In this document: positions 62,474 through 64,000 of the stretch, piece by piece
How the letters are laid out: every line of letters starts with the position of its first letter
How positions within the stretch are numbered: the stretch's first letter is position 1
Assembly (NCBI RefSeq): GCF_042849255.1
Contig: NZ_AP026866.1
Coordinates: 930,001-994,000 of the forward strand
From: Oceaniferula spumae
GTDB lineage: Bacteria > Verrucomicrobiota > Verrucomicrobiia > Verrucomicrobiales > Akkermansiaceae
Direction: 5' to 3'
Length of the DNA: 64,000 bases
Made by a program: the position numbers and the translations under genes
The notes under the pieces: model-generated
Told to the model about the DNA's origin: nothing
The model's input: only the letters and a program-made list of their open reading frames with translations
The model's database searches: none

Positions 62474-62568
62474 CGCGCGGTAGAAAATCCGAGCGGGGTA
62501 ACGTTTGCGTTTGGTTCGGGATTCAGGCACGGCTGAGCAATTAACAGGGGGTGCGCTGGACTAACTAT

Positions 62569-64000
62569 TTATTTGTTAGGATCAGCTGGAGCATCAGGCT
62601 CGTTTTTTTCCTCGGGTGCGGCCTCGGGGATGTCGGCAGCTTCAATCGCTTTCTTGAGTTCGGCTGGTGGTTCGACCGGAGCCTCGGGCTTCTTTTCCTC
62701 CTTTGGCTGCTTTGGTTTCGCTGCAGTCTTTTTCTTAGCCGTTTTCTTGGCTGCTGGTTTTTCCAACTCCTTGGCTGCGTGCAGTGTGCCATCAGAGAAC
62801 AGGAGAACAAAGCCCTCGTTGATGAGCCAGTGCAGATCGTGATACCAGAGATGGCGGGTATCGTCGTCGATATCCTTGGGGAGAAGTTCTTTCCACATGG
62901 CATCGATGTTTCCACTTGGATTGGCTATCACCCATTTAAAGAGTGCGGTGGGACGATCAGCCATGACCAAGTCATCAGGCACGTGTTTTGGCCGGGCCGG
63001 ACCACAGTGGAGACGTTTCTTCCATTTGAAGACAGCCAAGTGACGGCCACTCATCTGACGACAGAGAATGGAAGCCAGATCGCCAGGGTAACGACGAGCT
63101 TCCGTGACTGTGTTTTTCTGAAGTGTTAGGAGAGCCGGGCTGATCAACTTAGCAGGTATGTTTCCAGGGCTGGAAATCGTCGTTCCGCTCTCGAACTCCT
63201 TTTCAAAACCATTGGCAATGAAATGCTGTTCCACCTCACGGCGATTATCTAGAATGACCACGGTTTCCTCAATGACTGGGGCTGGTGCCTCTTCTGTCTT
63301 GGGAGCCTCAGTCGCGTCATCTGAGCTTGCTTCCGCAGGGGCTTCGGTCTCTTTTTTAGAGTCATCAGAACTGGGAGTTTCGCTCTTGGGACGCCAGCGC
63401 ACGTGTTTTTTCATGCTTTCCAACCACGCCTCAACTGCCTCCTCGCCATGCTCCATGGTGATCTTCTGTTTATAGCGATCCAAGGGCATGTTTGAAAATC
63501 GCTCACGGTGAAGATCCAGTAGCGTTTGCTGGTAGGCGTGATGGTTGGGTGGTCCGATCAAGGTTCCGCTGAATCCACAGCGGGCTACTGACTGAAAATT
63601 ACCCTTGGGAGGCTCCACCTCGGTGACTTCCTCATCGTAGTATTTTTCCAATCCCCCATGGTTCCAAAAATGATCGAGACATTCCTTCTGATAGAGCCAG
63701 ACCGAATGATCGCTGCGACTCCGGTAAATGGGATCTTTCTTGCTCTCAAAGATGACATGGAATCTCTCCAATCCGCCTAGCACAAGCCACGCGAGATCAA
63801 AGACGGAGTGAGTTCTACCTGTCGCAGAAATTTGTTTAGCTAATGCATCCAAGCCTTCTTCGATCGGCATGATTCGGGCTTTGAAACCGTCCGGTGCGGG
63901 AACCAGTGGTGGCCGATCTCGATGATCGCGACGGTCTCTGCCACGACCGCCATCGCGTGAATCGCGACCACGGTTGTCATTGCGCCTAGGCCGCCCCCCC
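62569..64000 (-). CDS. large protein with RG/RD-rich N-terminal stretch and acidic/Lys tail, truncated by window edge
   Basis: The frame has an ATG at 63870, but it stays open with no stop through the window end, so the true start lies beyond 64000. Upstream of 63870 the frame reads RGRDSRDGGRGRDRRDHRDR, an RG/RD-rich low-complexity stretch typical of RNA- or DNA-binding tails, followed by PPLVPAPDGF. The globular part has VFDLAWLVLGGLERFHVIFE and SVARCGFSGTLIGPPNHHAY. A long acidic Glu/Pro/Ala region is near the middle, and a WYHDLHWLINEGFVLLFSDG block is near residue 345 (from 63870). The end is Lys/Ala/Pro-rich (AKKTAKKKTAAKPKQPKEEK). No enzyme family is recognised. Nucleic-acid binding is an inference from composition. 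Confidence 0.7.
   Translation of the reverse strand, partial: GGRPRRNDNRGRDSRDGGRGRDRRDHRDRPPLVPAPDGFKARIMPIEEGLDALAKQISATGRTHSVFDLAWLVLGGLERFHVIFESKKDPIYRSRSDHSVWLYQKECLDHFWNHGGLEKYYDEEVTEVEPPKGNFQSVARCGFSGTLIGPPNHHAYQQTLLDLHRERFSNMPLDRYKQKITMEHGEEAVEAWLESMKKHVRWRPKSETPSSDDSKKETEAPAEASSDDATEAPKTEEAPAPVIEETVVILDNRREVEQHFIANGFEKEFESGTTISSPGNIPAKLISPALLTLQKNTVTEARRYPGDLASILCRQMSGRHLAVFKWKKRLHCGPARPKHVPDDLVMADRPTALFKWVIANPSGNIDAMWKELLPKDIDDDTRHLWYHDLHWLINEGFVLLFSDGTLHAAKELEKPAAKKTAKKKTAAKPKQPKEEKKPEAPVEPPAELKKAIEAADIPEAAPEEKNEPDAPADPNK

Noticed and set aside
1..64000. CRISPR array
   Set aside because: No set of regularly spaced identical repeats was seen; the only repeats are the two attC-like sites and short direct repeats at 101-153.

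Overview
The window looks like a bacterial chromosome of moderate GC, most likely from the Verrucomicrobiota (Akkermansiaceae/Rubritaleaceae-type relatives). This is an inference from gene content: a PEP-CTERM protein ending in a short Arg/Lys tail, a formylglycine sulfatase, a Tat-exported Gfo/Idh/MocA oxidoreductase, a 1565-residue lamin-tail/CotH secreted protein, envelope coiled-coil proteins carrying a module I associate with Verrucomicrobia and Planctomycetes, and few Shine-Dalgarno sites. No rRNA or CRISPR array was seen.

Left edge (1-1.9 kb): the most unusual region. The C-terminal end of an integron-integrase-like tyrosine recombinase points left. It is followed by two direct repeats carrying GTTRRRY-like cores, then two rightward ORFs of unknown function. 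Each ORF ends in a ~92 bp imperfect inverted repeat, and the two repeats are clearly homologous and share box positions. This is the layout of an integron: intI remnant, att region, then cassette-attC twice. The first cassette protein has a HEPN-like R-x4-H motif.

2-8 kb: PhoD-like phosphatase, coiled-coil secreted protein, methyltransferase, RluA pseudouridine synthase, sulfatase, VOC protein and a small lipoprotein. 8-15.4 kb: a leftward storage/stress operon (PPK2, YjbQ family, fused OtsA-OtsB, GH15 glucosidase/trehalase), then a DUF2254 membrane protein and a tiny lipoprotein. 15.4-27 kb: IlvE and a LolD-type ATPase, ManA, a HExxH protein, a PPP phosphatase, an AlgI/SGNH acyl-transfer pair, PyrF, a SET-domain methyltransferase, YitT and ParB. 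27-33.4 kb: glutamine cyclotransferase, tRNA-Phe, an unassigned conserved protein, a second PPP phosphatase, and the rpsO-pnp unit.

33.4-44.3 kb: three tandem related coiled-coil envelope proteins; a two-gene unit of an asparagine-synthase-like protein without the glutaminase cysteine plus a formyltransferase; a class V aminotransferase; LysR with a Gfo/Idh oxidoreductase; a PhnA-like protein; two small membrane proteins; and XerD. 44.4-52.7 kb: PEP-CTERM protein, the CotH/lamin-tail protein, a CorC/HlyC-type membrane protein, an FmdB zinc ribbon and S14. 52.7-64 kb: class I fumarase, alpha/beta hydrolase, MgtE, class III fructose bisphosphatase, a nucleotide-transporter-like carrier, two overlapping TPM-domain proteins, and a gene running off the right edge with an RG/RD-rich N-terminal stretch.

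The strongest candidates for something new are the integron remnant with its cassettes, the amide-ligase/formyltransferase pair and the coiled-coil trio. Function calls come from reading motifs; no database search was run. Where several starts were possible I chose the one that restores a family N-terminus or signal peptide, and said so.
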